DNA from: Candidatus Odinarchaeota archaeon | GTDB taxonomy: Archaea > Asgardarchaeota > JAGGXT01 | DNA: 10,186 nt | Assembly (NCBI GenBank): GCA_021162905.1 | Contig: JAGGXT010000359.1 | Location: 1 to 10,186 of the forward strand | Reading direction: 5' to 3' | In this document: positions 1 through 6,295 of the stretch, in pieces | Position numbering within the stretch: position 1 is the first letter of the stretch | How the letters are laid out: each line of letters starts with the position of its first letter | Program-made: the position numbers and the translations under genes | Notes under the pieces: model-generated | Databases searched by the model: none | Told to the model about the DNA's origin: nothing | What the model saw: the letters and a program-made list of their open reading frames with translations, nothing else

Positions 1-1176
1 GAAAAAACATTCATAGTTGTCCTAGATACGGTTGCTATAGATGGAAAAAGCTATGATGAATTAGTTCAGAATGTTAGAAATTGGTATATTGATTTTATCG
101 AGAGAGAACTTAATCTTGATATCAAAAACATAGAAATTATCGTCGCTCCTGGTGTTGGTGATTTCAAAAATGGAATATTTAGAGGAAACATGAAAGACTT
201 TTATGCATACACACTCTACAGCTTAGCTAAACAATTCCCTTGTGCAGAGGATGATACAATAGGTATTCACCTTGACATAACACATGGCTTCAACTACACT
301 CCAACATTAACCTATAAGGCCGTCAGTGAAATCGCAAGCATAATTTCATTGTCAAAGGATGTCAAACTAAAAGTATACAATTCAGAGCCTTTTGTTCAAG
401 GGGTTAAAACTCTTCGCATCCATATTGTTGAGGAAACTTCCATTAACCCTATATCTACAGTGAGTGGGATGACTAGCAATGTTAGATTGCTAGAACCATT
501 AGACTTAACGAATGAGGAACGCCAAAAACTATTTCGTGAAGACCTTGGTGAAATCAAAGAAGTATTAGAATATAAAACAATTAATGCATTTCTCAGTTCA
601 ATAGTCAACGGCCTTCCTCTTTTGCTCTATTCAACTTATCCCGATGTGGAAAAAATGAAACGATGTCTTGATTTGTGCGGTAACGTCTATAAAGAATACA
701 TAAATGTCCAAGGAAACGATAAGCTTAAAGTGCAAAGGCGTCTTTATTTCAACGAGAATTTTGTTACATTAACAAAGGCATTCTTAATTGCAAAATCTTT
801 ACGGCTTGCTGGAAAGACCGAGGTGTCTCTCAGAGAGCTACATGAAGTAAGAGAAAAACTATTTACTAAAAATAGTAAACTAAACTCGCAGATAAGTAGA
901 GATCTAAGCGAAATCAGAGAGAAAATAGAAAGTCTAGGGGATAAAATAAGTGAGATAAAAGCGTGGACACCCTACAGAAATATACTCTCTACTAAATTAG
1001 GAGAGCCTAACTTAAGGAACTTCTTTGCGCATTCTGGGCTTGAATATAATGTGATCGAAATAGAGGTAGATCACAACATATTAGAAAAAGGTGAAGATTT
1101 GAACGATGCCATAAAGGTTAGATATTCCAAGGAGTATATGAATAAGGTTATAGACTTTGCTCAAAAAGGATTATAA
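1..1176 (+). CDS. csx1: Csx1-family CARF-HEPN ribonuclease, 5'-truncated by the window edge
   Basis: The frame is open from base 1 to the TAA at 1174-1176, giving 391 visible residues; the true start lies upstream, because the sequence before the first ATG (190) still reads as good protein. Around visible residues 90-101 is HLDITHGFNYTP, the hallmark CARF signature of the Csx1 family (D-I-T-H-G). The C-terminal part is helical and carries RNFFAHSG, an R-x4-H HEPN ribonuclease motif (Arg codon 1015-1017, His codon 1030-1032). Known family role: the CARF domain binds cyclic tetra- or hexa-adenylate made by the Cas10 subunit of type III CRISPR complexes and switches on non-specific single-stranded RNA cleavage in the cytoplasm. 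Both the sensor motif and the catalytic pair are intact, so this should be a working enzyme. No cas10 or other effector gene is visible here. Family assignment is firm; the ligand ring size is not readable from sequence. Confidence 0.9.
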   Translation, partial: EKTFIVVLDTVAIDGKSYDELVQNVRNWYIDFIERELNLDIKNIEIIVAPGVGDFKNGIFRGNMKDFYAYTLYSLAKQFPCAEDDTIGIHLDITHGFNYTPTLTYKAVSEIASIISLSKDVKLKVYNSEPFVQGVKTLRIHIVEETSINPISTVSGMTSNVRLLEPLDLTNEERQKLFREDLGEIKEVLEYKTINAFLSSIVNGLPLLLYSTYPDVEKMKRCLDLCGNVYKEYINVQGNDKLKVQRRLYFNENFVTLTKAFLIAKSLRLAGKTEVSLRELHEVREKLFTKNSKLNSQISRDLSEIREKIESLGDKISEIKAWTPYRNILSTKLGEPNLRNFFAHSGLEYNVIEIEVDHNILEKGEDLNDAIKVRYSKEYMNKVIDFAQKGL

Positions 1177-1182
1177 TGAGAA

Positions 1183-1191
1183 TTTTTTAAC
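1183..1191 (+). terminator. T-run termination signal after csx1
   Basis: Seven bases past the csx1 stop there is a run of six T (1183-1188) with no strong hairpin before it. Archaeal RNA polymerase can terminate at such U-tracts. It would separate csx1 from the vapBC promoter that follows. Weak evidence, because the whole spacer is AT-rich. Confidence 0.3.
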
Positions 1192-1200
1192 TTATGGCTT

Positions 1201-1279
1201 ATCTGAAAATTTGATAAGATCAGATATTTTTATATATTCTGAAAATAGTTAACTTTTTGGTGATATTATTGAGTCAGAT
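1201..1279 (+). promoter_or_regulatory. vapBC promoter with flanking TCAGA/TCTGA dyads (candidate autoregulatory operator)
   Basis: A TATA element (ATATTTTTATATATT, 1224-1238) lies about 25-30 bases before the first in-frame start codons of vapB, which would give a leaderless or nearly leaderless mRNA. Four copies of the same half-site surround it: ATCTGA at 1201, TCAGAT at 1220, TCTGA at 1238 and TCAGAT at 1274. The pair at 1220-1242 forms an imperfect dyad with 5-bp arms exactly bracketing the TATA box; the pair at 1201-1225 forms another with 6-bp arms. AbrB-type antitoxins are dimers that usually repress their own operon by binding such dyads. That this one does so here is inferred. Confidence 0.55.
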
Positions 1280-1283
1280 ATAT

Positions 1284-1517
1284 ATGCTTAAAATTTGCAA
1301 AAGAGGAGCTATCTATCTGCCAAAGCGAATTTTAAAACAATTAAATATTCAGGAGGGGGATAAGCTCCTCCTAAAAGTTGAAAATAATCGAATAATACTG
1401 GAGTTGGTTCCTGATCCTCTTTCATTGGCCCTAAAAACAAAAAAATGGACAAAAATATCTGTTGAAGAATTTGAAGAAGATTCTGAGAGGGAGCAACATG
1501 AGCTCTATGAGACTTAA
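1284..1517 (+). CDS. vapB: VapB-type antitoxin, SpoVT/AbrB fold
   Basis: From ATG 1284 the protein is 77 residues. The N-terminal half (KRGAIYLPKRILKQLNIQEG, then DKLLLKVENNRIILEL) is the swapped-hairpin AbrB/SpoVT DNA-binding fold. The C-terminal half, with DP near residue 45 and an acidic tail rich in Glu, is the toxin-neutralising arm seen in archaeal VapB proteins. In the cell it would bind its own promoter as a dimer and block the VapC active site. In-frame alternatives TTG 1257, GTG 1260 and TTG 1269 exist. The TATA position would place the mRNA start near 1257, so a short N-terminal extension is possible; ATG 1284 was preferred because the extra residues are not conserved-looking. The gene overlaps vapC by 20 bases, implying coupled translation. 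Confidence 0.85.
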   Translation: MLKICKRGAIYLPKRILKQLNIQEGDKLLLKVENNRIILELVPDPLSLALKTKKWTKISVEEFEEDSEREQHELYET

Positions 1518-1983
1518 AGTTCTTCTCGATTCAACATACCTTCTTCCATCTTTTGGAATTGAAGTCGTAGGATTGACAGAACAGCATATAATTCAACTTA
1601 GAAAAATTGCAATTGAAAAATTAGTTAGATACTATTATGCACCCATTTCATGGGTTGAAATTATAGGTAAGGTGTACAGAGAAGCTAATAAATTAAATAT
1701 CGATATAAGTAGGTTAATAGATGCAGCGTTAGATTCAATTTTTAAATCATGTTTTTATGAGTATATTCAACCATCAGAAAAAGCGATTAAACTAGCATTT
1801 AAGCTTCGTGCGATGGGACATAAAGACATTATAGATAATCTGCTGTATGCAACCGCTATAACAAATGATATGATATTTCTTACAATGGATGAGAAATTTA
1901 AGAGATTTCTCTCAGAACATAAGTATGATATAAAAAATCTTATGGACCACACACAATTAATAAACCTTGTAAGAGGAAAATGA
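1498..1983 (+). CDS. vapC: VapC-type PIN-domain ribonuclease toxin
   Basis: From ATG 1498 the product is 161 residues. This start has a GGGAG ribosome binding site a few bases upstream, lying inside vapB; an upstream in-frame ATG at 1462 would add 12 unsupported residues. PIN-domain acidic residues are visible in order: Asp11 (in LLDSTYLLP), Glu54 (SWVEIIGK), Asp110 and Asp113 (GHKDIIDN), and Asp131 (LTMDEKFKRF). The set is complete, so the nuclease should be active. VapC toxins are Mg-dependent ribonucleases that cut tRNA or rRNA when freed from VapB. In archaea such pairs cluster in accessory and CRISPR regions, either as stabilisers of the island or as a dormancy response to infection. The stop lies 21 bases from the convergent regulator gene. 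The actual RNA target cannot be predicted. Confidence 0.88.
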   Translation: MSSMRLKVLLDSTYLLPSFGIEVVGLTEQHIIQLRKIAIEKLVRYYYAPISWVEIIGKVYREANKLNIDISRLIDAALDSIFKSCFYEYIQPSEKAIKLAFKLRAMGHKDIIDNLLYATAITNDMIFLTMDEKFKRFLSEHKYDIKNLMDHTQLINLVRGK

Positions 1984-2004
1984 AGATAATAATATGTAAT
2001 TCTA

Positions 2005-2748
2005 TTAAGCATTGACATCCTTTTTCTCTTCTTCCTCATCGTTCCGTTTTTCATATAATCTATCTAACTCATCTATTATTCTTAAGTATTTTAATCCATC
2101 ATCAGATATTTTAACACTACACTCCCTTCCTTCTCTTTCAACAATAACGAAATTAAGCTTTTTCAAGTAAGAGATATGCCTTGAGATAGGTCCTTTCGTA
2201 ATGGTAATTTTTTGGCTTTTTAAATATTTTTTAAGATGCGCTAGGCTCTTAATTTTTTTCTCCCTTTTCTTGGCATCTCTTAGTGCTCTTAATATGTTTA
2301 TTCTTGATTTACTAAGTTGCTTTAATACGAGCTTTGGTAATTCAATTTCGTATATCTTATTCTCATCCTCATCATAAAAATAATAGTAAGGTTCTGCTAT
2401 TTCTTTGATTTTACCAAGAGAAACTGCAACCAACGATGCCAAACTCATCGTCCTAGTGCCACCAGTTAAATCGACTACTATTCTTACATCTCCAAAAGTC
2501 TTAGTAATATCAACAATCTTTGTTACCAGCACTTTTACTATTCCCCAGAAATCATTTGGTTCAACAATCTCAATTTCAAAGTAGGGAACTCCATAATTAG
2601 AAGTTAAATCTTCTTTTATTCTAAAAGCAACATCCCTTGTTTGTTCAGTCGCAAATAATACAACACCCTCGCATCCGCTCCTCATCATACCGTAGCGTAG
2701 CGTTTTCTCAGTGTATTTCCCAACTGTTGCAAAATAGAATTTGCGCAA
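2005..2748 (-). CDS. csa3: Csa3-like CARF plus winged-helix transcriptional regulator
   Basis: 247 residues from TTG 2748; the GGTGATC three bases before it is a strong archaeal ribosome binding site and no ATG fits in frame. Residues 1-130 form a CARF (Rossmann-like) domain with the ligand-loop motif VVDLTGGTRTMSLA at 91-104. Residues 150-225 are a winged helix-turn-helix, with the recognition region near TKGPISRHISYLKKLNFVIV, and the tail is highly charged (EEEEKKD). Known Csa3 proteins bind CRISPR leaders or cas promoters, and ligand binding to CARF changes DNA affinity; they can activate spacer acquisition or crRNA genes. Here the gene is last in a minus-strand run behind nurA-herA but also has its own promoter. 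Targets could include its own upstream TTTTAG boxes. DLTGGTR differs a little from classical Csa3, so 'Csa3-like' is safer than strict orthology. Confidence 0.8.
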   Translation of the reverse strand: MRKFYFATVGKYTEKTLRYGMMRSGCEGVVLFATEQTRDVAFRIKEDLTSNYGVPYFEIEIVEPNDFWGIVKVLVTKIVDITKTFGDVRIVVDLTGGTRTMSLASLVAVSLGKIKEIAEPYYYFYDEDENKIYEIELPKLVLKQLSKSRINILRALRDAKKREKKIKSLAHLKKYLKSQKITITKGPISRHISYLKKLNFVIVEREGRECSVKISDDGLKYLRIIDELDRLYEKRNDEEEEKKDVNA

Positions 2749-2774
2749 AAGATCACCCGCATAACATTCATTTC

Positions 2775-2794
2775 AAAAAATAAAAAATGTTTCG
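2775..2794 (-). promoter_or_regulatory. BRE/TATA promoter of the Csa3-like gene
   Basis: Read on the minus strand, CGAAAC (BRE, 2794-2789) is followed by ATTTTTTATTTTTT (TATA region, 2788-2775). A transcript start about 25 bases on, near 2755-2760, would sit just before the GGTGATC ribosome binding site and TTG start. Spacing fits an archaeal promoter well. It means the regulator can be expressed apart from nurA-herA. Confidence 0.5.
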
Positions 2795-2847
2795 ACTAAA
2801 ATTGAAACTTTTCGCTAAAATTTAAACTGTAGCAATTCTCGCTAAAA
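2790..2847 (-). repeat. Three TTTTAG(T)CGA boxes upstream of the Csa3-like gene
   Basis: On the minus strand the motif TTTTAGCGA occurs at 2847-2839 and 2820-2812, and as TTTTAGTCGA at 2801-2792. The last two sit in longer similar units (GTTTAAATTTTAGCGAAAA and GTTTCAATTTTAGTCGAAAC) 20 bases apart. The promoter-proximal copy overlaps the BRE; the others lie directly upstream, where archaeal activators bind. Ordered copies at helical-turn-like spacing suggest operator sites, plausibly for the encoded regulator itself. AT-richness makes chance similarity possible, but the shared CGA core is less likely to be random. Confidence 0.4.
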
Positions 2848-3073
2848 CGTTTCCTCGCAACAATGATACCAACGGCTGTTTTTGTATAATCTTGGTGGTC
2901 AATAATGGTACGACGACTACTTTCGGAACCCGAACCCGATTGGCCACCCGACGATCCTCATCCATTACCTTGGGACGGATAACAGCGTACTGGGTGGCCA
3001 ATCTCCTCTCTTTTTCTTTTTTATATTCAGACTTCTTCAAAAAACAGTCTGGTTTCTCCTGCAGTTCTAACAT
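2822..3073 (-). CDS. Unrecognised 83-residue basic ORF between herA and the Csa3-like gene
   Basis: An open frame from ATG 3073 to the TAA at 2822-2824 fits the gap in the minus-strand run, overlapping the herA end by 47 bases and ending 73 bases before the regulator. The product has a charged start (KKSEYKKEKERR), then a segment rich in Arg and Val (DRRVANRVRVPKVVVVPLL). The middle codons often begin with G, as in real genes. However, Arg is written CGT/CGG, unlike the AGA/AGG of neighbours, there is no ribosome binding site, and the GC-rich part coincides with a 12-bp inverted repeat that suggests an RNA or DNA structure instead. No domain is recognisable. It may be a small transferred gene, or merely open sequence across a structured RNA. 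The two readings cannot be decided by eye. Confidence 0.35.
   Translation of the reverse strand: MLELQEKPDCFLKKSEYKKEKERRLATQYAVIRPKVMDEDRRVANRVRVPKVVVVPLLTTKIIQKQPLVSLLRGNVLARIATV
2912..3022 (+). ncRNA. Candidate structured small RNA: GC-rich 12-bp stem plus T-run
   Basis: On the plus strand a TATA-like TTTGTATAAT (2881-2890) would start a transcript near 2912. It then holds two tandem GAACCC units (2926-2937), followed by a perfect 12-bp inverted repeat: GATTGGCCACCC at 2938-2949 pairs with GGGTGGCCAATC at 2992-3003, enclosing 42 bases. Seven bases later comes T5-C-T6 (3011-3022), a good archaeal termination signal. In AT-rich thermophile genomes GC-rich islands often mark folded RNAs. The RNA would be antisense to the small minus-strand ORF, and read-through would be antisense to the herA 3' end. 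It matches no tRNA, box C/D or riboswitch pattern that I know. Alternative: it is coding sequence on the other strand, or a DNA palindrome left by a mobile element. Confidence 0.35.
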
Positions 3074-4478
3074 GAAGGGGTTTAGTGTCTATTATTATAG
3101 GATAATCGTTCGTCGCTGAACCAACGACCATGCATCGATAGGGAGGGAGGGATATTGCAATTGGAATTATTGTTTGAGCATCCAGTTTAGAGGCAGGTGC
3201 CACATAATTCAAATCGCTTTGCGTTGAAAGATGAAAGAGAAATATATTATCAGCTTGCCTAATCACGTTTTGTGGAATTGCTGTGGGTGTGTTAGTTAGA
3301 TATACTTGATATGCTCCCAAATGCCGCATCCTCGTGATTATGTCATCCCATGCAGTTTCACTCAAGTAGAAATGAGCTTCTTCGGCAAAAATCCATAACG
3401 GCTTTTCTCCACCTTCAAGTAGTTCTCTTAGCTTACTTAAAATTGTTTGAACGGTTATTGCGATGGTTACTGGATCTTTTGCCTTTAGGTTTATTATTAA
3501 AGCTCCACCACTACTAATTCTCTCAAGTAGCTTTTCCAAAGTCTTACCCTCTCTATCAACAATAATATTAGTTGCCTCTATCTGATCCAATCTCCTAGTT
3601 ATAGCTTCGGCAATCTGCACTCTTTCCTCATCAGCTCTATCCTTCAGGGAATCAATTGTAAGTATACCCTCTTTCTCAATTTCACTCCATATGTTTCTAA
3701 AAGTATAGGCCGAAGCCTCACGTAATCCCATTACTGTGGTCATGACATCATACATGACATCTAATCCGATATACTCCAAAGTAAAATAAAGATTCTCACC
3801 TGGATTAAGAGGAACTATTTTCTCATAGTACTCGCTTTTCTTATCTGGACCTTCTGCCATGAATCCTAACTTTGAATATTCATCATTGATATCAAACACA
3901 ATTGCTCTGGCACCATGAGATATTAGCCCGAGAAGTAAAATCTTCCCCATATGCGATTTCCCAGATCCCTTCTTACCCGTTATTATATTTATCCCCTGTA
4001 AATGAAAAGCGTCAATATACATGGGTTTCTTAGAATAAACCGTCAGCCCCAGCTCTATTGGATATTTTCCTTTTAAGTTAAGTAACCTCATTAACTCATC
4101 ATCGTCTAGAGGCTCAATCAAAACATTTCTGTCTGGAATCCATCCAGTCCACGGGGAAATACTTAGTCTTCCATCAGTTGAAGTTAACTCCTTTAATATC
4201 TTAGCCCTTGCCATCTTCATATTCTTAACATCAGTCATGTACCTTATGACATCCAGAGGCGAACGTTCTTCAACACTGAATGATTCCATGCTCTCATGCC
4301 TTACTATATCCTCCAAGATTCCTGTTAAATCCACAAGGCTTTGCTCAATCACTTGAGCAACTATACCTCTGCCTATATTCTCATCATAAATCTTTAAATT
4401 CTCTCCAACCTCCACATTCTCCTTCCGCGGATTATATATGATTATTATCTCATCTCCAACCTTCCTCAATAACTGCAT
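3027..4478 (-). CDS. herA: HerA-family hexameric DNA translocase (FtsK/HerA ATPase)
   Basis: From ATG 4478 the protein is 483 residues, the normal HerA length. This start lies 10 bases after the nurA stop, with GAGGG overlapping that stop as ribosome binding site; in-frame ATG 4520 and TTG 4535 would overlap nurA and add residues unlike HerA. The N-terminus is the HAS-barrel (about 1-60). The RecA-like core has Walker A GKKGSGKSH (168-176), FDINDEYSKLGF (195-206) and Walker B LWIFAEEAHF (361-370) with the Glu pair. HerA forms a hexameric ring that pumps duplex DNA into NurA; in archaea the pair joins Mre11-Rad50 in DNA end resection. Oddity: the segment that is usually (S/T)QRP reads VYLTNTPTAIPQNVIRQ, so the usual Gln-Arg is Asn-Thr. 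No mre11 or rad50 lies nearby, suggesting a second, specialised or defence-type copy. Confidence 0.88.
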   Translation of the reverse strand: MQLLRKVGDEIIIIYNPRKENVEVGENLKIYDENIGRGIVAQVIEQSLVDLTGILEDIVRHESMESFSVEERSPLDVIRYMTDVKNMKMARAKILKELTSTDGRLSISPWTGWIPDRNVLIEPLDDDELMRLLNLKGKYPIELGLTVYSKKPMYIDAFHLQGINIITGKKGSGKSHMGKILLLGLISHGARAIVFDINDEYSKLGFMAEGPDKKSEYYEKIVPLNPGENLYFTLEYIGLDVMYDVMTTVMGLREASAYTFRNIWSEIEKEGILTIDSLKDRADEERVQIAEAITRRLDQIEATNIIVDREGKTLEKLLERISSGGALIINLKAKDPVTIAITVQTILSKLRELLEGGEKPLWIFAEEAHFYLSETAWDDIITRMRHLGAYQVYLTNTPTAIPQNVIRQADNIFLFHLSTQSDLNYVAPASKLDAQTIIPIAISLPPYRCMVVGSATNDYPIIIDTKPLHVRTAGETRLFFEEV

Positions 4479-4488
4479 ACCCAACCCT

Positions 4489-5529
4489 CTAAAACGGCGA
4501 TAAAATATGCCTCCTAACATCAAAAGGTCTAACAAAAATTAAATTGAATTTGTCAGCAACATAACTTTGTATCGCAAGAATCTCATTAGGGGTAAAGTAA
4601 GCATTAATATGGGCTAACCGTAAAAGATAAGGATACCCATTATAAAATGACATGTTGCTTCTCAATAAATTAAGAACATGCTCTGACGAAATACCTTCAG
4701 CTGGGTTTATATCAACACGAAAAGTAAACCCATCCTCCGTAAATTTCACGGCAAACACATTCCCACGAATTCTACTTCTGAGAGAACTGGAAATCCATCT
4801 ATCGACCTTTATATAACCTACAGCACTTACATTGTCTAAGAGAGAAATTATCCTTGTGCCATCCTCCAATCTGAGCCATGAATTCTTCGATACCCCTACA
4901 ACACTATTCCCATGCCTCTTTGCAACATCTAATGAATCGTCAATAATTTTACGCGGTGTATCAATAGTGCCAGCAGTTAATGAACCATCCCATAATACAA
5001 TTCCATCTTCAATCTGCGCACAAATAGACCTCTGAGCCATCCTCTCAAGAAAATTCCTAAACCTGTCAGGCATTTTCCTTAACGCCGGTGGTGAAGCTTC
5101 CGGCACCCCAAAATACTCCCTAAAATAATTGTATATGTCATCCTTATTCTCCTCAGTAATATGAACCACATATGGCCCTAGCTTAAGTACCTTAATTTCC
5201 TCATCAACTGACTTACCAACAATCGATATCCTAATTGCAGAAATTATCCCCCTGTCAGTCTCACCAATCTTCACAGACGCTGCATCCGTCGCAATAATCG
5301 GAACAACATGATCCACCTCTGAAAAACTAGAAACATTCTCTATCCTCCAATCACTCAATAATAGTGTCTCATCATCTTCCTGTTCCCCAGCTTTGTCCTC
5401 AGTTTCATCATTAAAATAATCAAACTCGGTCAAAGTTATAACACGAGGCTTAATATATCTTGCCCCAAACGGATCCTCCAATAACTCAATTAGCTCCTTA
5501 AGCACATCATCAATTCTCTCACTGTTCAT
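4489..5529 (-). CDS. nurA: NurA nuclease, partner of HerA
   Basis: 346 residues from ATG 5529. NurA landmarks appear in order: VVPIIATDAASVKIG (Asp82, first metal ligand in the family's first motif), IVLWDGSLTAG (Asp181), GVSKNS (212-217), RVDI (271-274) and the C-terminal YPYLLRLAHINAYF with His287. An acidic stretch at about 38-55 (DETEDKAGEQEDDE) looks like a flexible insertion. NurA is a dimeric RNase H-like 5'-3' and single-strand DNA nuclease that docks on the HerA ring and shears DNA fed into it. The gene is first in the run and herA follows at once, so the two are surely co-transcribed. The metal-binding positions that can be recognised are present. Because Mre11-Rad50 is absent here, the pair may act in defence or in island-specific DNA processing rather than general repair; this is inference. 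Confidence 0.85.
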   Translation of the reverse strand: MNSERIDDVLKELIELLEDPFGARYIKPRVITLTEFDYFNDETEDKAGEQEDDETLLLSDWRIENVSSFSEVDHVVPIIATDAASVKIGETDRGIISAIRISIVGKSVDEEIKVLKLGPYVVHITEENKDDIYNYFREYFGVPEASPPALRKMPDRFRNFLERMAQRSICAQIEDGIVLWDGSLTAGTIDTPRKIIDDSLDVAKRHGNSVVGVSKNSWLRLEDGTRIISLLDNVSAVGYIKVDRWISSSLRSRIRGNVFAVKFTEDGFTFRVDINPAEGISSEHVLNLLRSNMSFYNGYPYLLRLAHINAYFTPNEILAIQSYVADKFNLIFVRPFDVRRHILSPF

Positions 5530-5851
5530 TCAAACCACGCACATTCTACCCATTAAAAGAAAAACTGCTCATCAACAAAAGAAATCCTCTACTATCAATT
5601 TAAAGCTTATCCGATGCGAAGAAAAATTAGTAAATATAAAAAATCATAAAAAGCATCTGCTGCTAATTAAGAAAATCTATCCTTTTTACTTAATATTTTT
5701 TAACATGAAGTGAAAACGACATACTGCAATAATAACAATATTTCATATAAGTAAGTGATAAACAAAATATGTTACTATTATTACCCGGTTCATCCTCGTA
5801 AAAGTTGTATTAGTGACCTTTATGAATAGAAGGATTATTTGATATTATTGA
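5530..5851. other. AT-rich spacer between nurA and the decayed region
   Basis: No convincing gene is present. Two imperfect AT-only inverted repeats can be drawn: ATTAAGAAAA near 5669 against TTTTTACTTAAT near 5686, and CAATAATAACA near 5727 against TGTTACTATTATT near 5769. Both are within what AT-rich sequence gives by chance. Apart from the tentative nurA promoter nothing functional is evident. Confidence 0.4.
5593..5608 (-). promoter_or_regulatory. Possible nurA-herA promoter
   Basis: On the minus strand AAGCTTTAAATTGATA (5608-5593) contains a TATA-like TTTAAATT; the start of transcription would fall near 5575, leaving a leader of about 45 bases before ATG 5529. The BRE is poor and the region is AT-rich, so this is tentative. 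Confidence 0.3.
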
Positions 5852-6223
5852 GTGAGCCTGATTTTTGGGACCAAAAGTTTAATATTTGCACTAGGGAGAG
5901 GTTATAGTGAGTAATCTCGTTTTAAGGGCTATTTTTACCAAGGTGTTGGAGAAAGTAGAGGTGCAGTTGCTATTTATATTATTGTTGGTACTGCTTATGG
6001 TGATAGTGTTCTTTGTTTTATTGCTGTCCGTAAAGTTTTTCTTTTATGGCATGCTAATAGTCTTGATGGACTACTGGAGGATATATTTAGATACGGTTTA
6101 CTCGCATCGCCGTCACGGAGTTTGCTTTTCTATATGTCACTTTTGAAGTATAATTTAGCTCTTGCGATTTCGACTCATGCAATAATTCAAGTGATCATCA
6201 TAGTTGGTGAAAAAACGAGGTAA
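5852..6223 (+). pseudogene. Probable decayed gene with in-frame stop, identity unknown
   Basis: A frame from GTG 5852 runs 20 codons (including KSLIFALGRGYSE), meets TAA at 5912-5914, then stays open for 102 codons to the TAA at 6221-6223 with no usable start until late. The second part (GYFYQGVGESRGAVAIYIIV, then TAYGDSVLCFIAV) has purine-first, T-ended codons such as GTT GGT ACT GCT, like nurA just upstream, and reads as an ordinary globular protein. The simplest view is a gene inactivated by a nonsense change; loss of its 5' part is another. I do not recognise the family. A competing frame, one base shifted, encodes a hydrophobic ORF (5907-6146); the T-rich third positions of this frame would create that hydrophobicity automatically, so the two calls exclude each other in part. 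Confidence 0.35.
5907..6146 (+). CDS. Possible 79-residue membrane ORF, alternative to the decayed gene
   Basis: GTG 5907 opens 79 codons with a helical start (MSNLVLRAIFTKVLEKVEVQ) and one long or two short membrane segments (LLFILLLVLLMVIVFFVLLL and onward), then a basic tail with HRRH. In its favour: a TATA-like GTTTAATATTT (5877-5887) preceded by CCAAAA lies 20-30 bases upstream, fitting a leaderless or short-leader start, and GGGAGAGG (5894-5901) could be a ribosome binding site. Against: its hydrophobicity is what one expects when a T-third-position gene is read one base out of frame, and the other frame looks more like real protein. No family resemblance. Low confidence as a real gene. 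Confidence 0.3.
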   Translation: MSNLVLRAIFTKVLEKVEVQLLFILLLVLLMVIVFFVLLLSVKFFFYGMLIVLMDYWRIYLDTVYSHRRHGVCFSICHF

Positions 6224-6295
6224 TTGGCCATTAGTTGGTCAAGATGTATGTATAGCTGGTGTAGTTATTCATTTTTATTACGAGACTGTGAACAT

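Noticed and set aside
2910..2940. T-arm-like stem on the minus strand, TCGGG-TTCGGGT-TCCGA, hinting at a tRNA
   Set aside because: The loop lacks the conserved A58, no acceptor stem or anticodon arm can be placed at the right distances, and the nearby 12-bp stem does not fit a tRNA.
2971..2985. GGATAACAG, as found in 23S rRNA
   Set aside because: Nine bases only; flanking sequence does not match rRNA, so chance similarity.
5669..5787. AT-only imperfect inverted repeats in the nurA upstream spacer
   Set aside because: Composed of A and T almost entirely and imperfect; expected by chance at this base composition.
1261..5853. TGATATTATTGAGT occurs at 1261-1274 and 5840-5853
   Set aside because: A 14-base match in 10 kb of AT-rich sequence is close to chance, and the surroundings differ.
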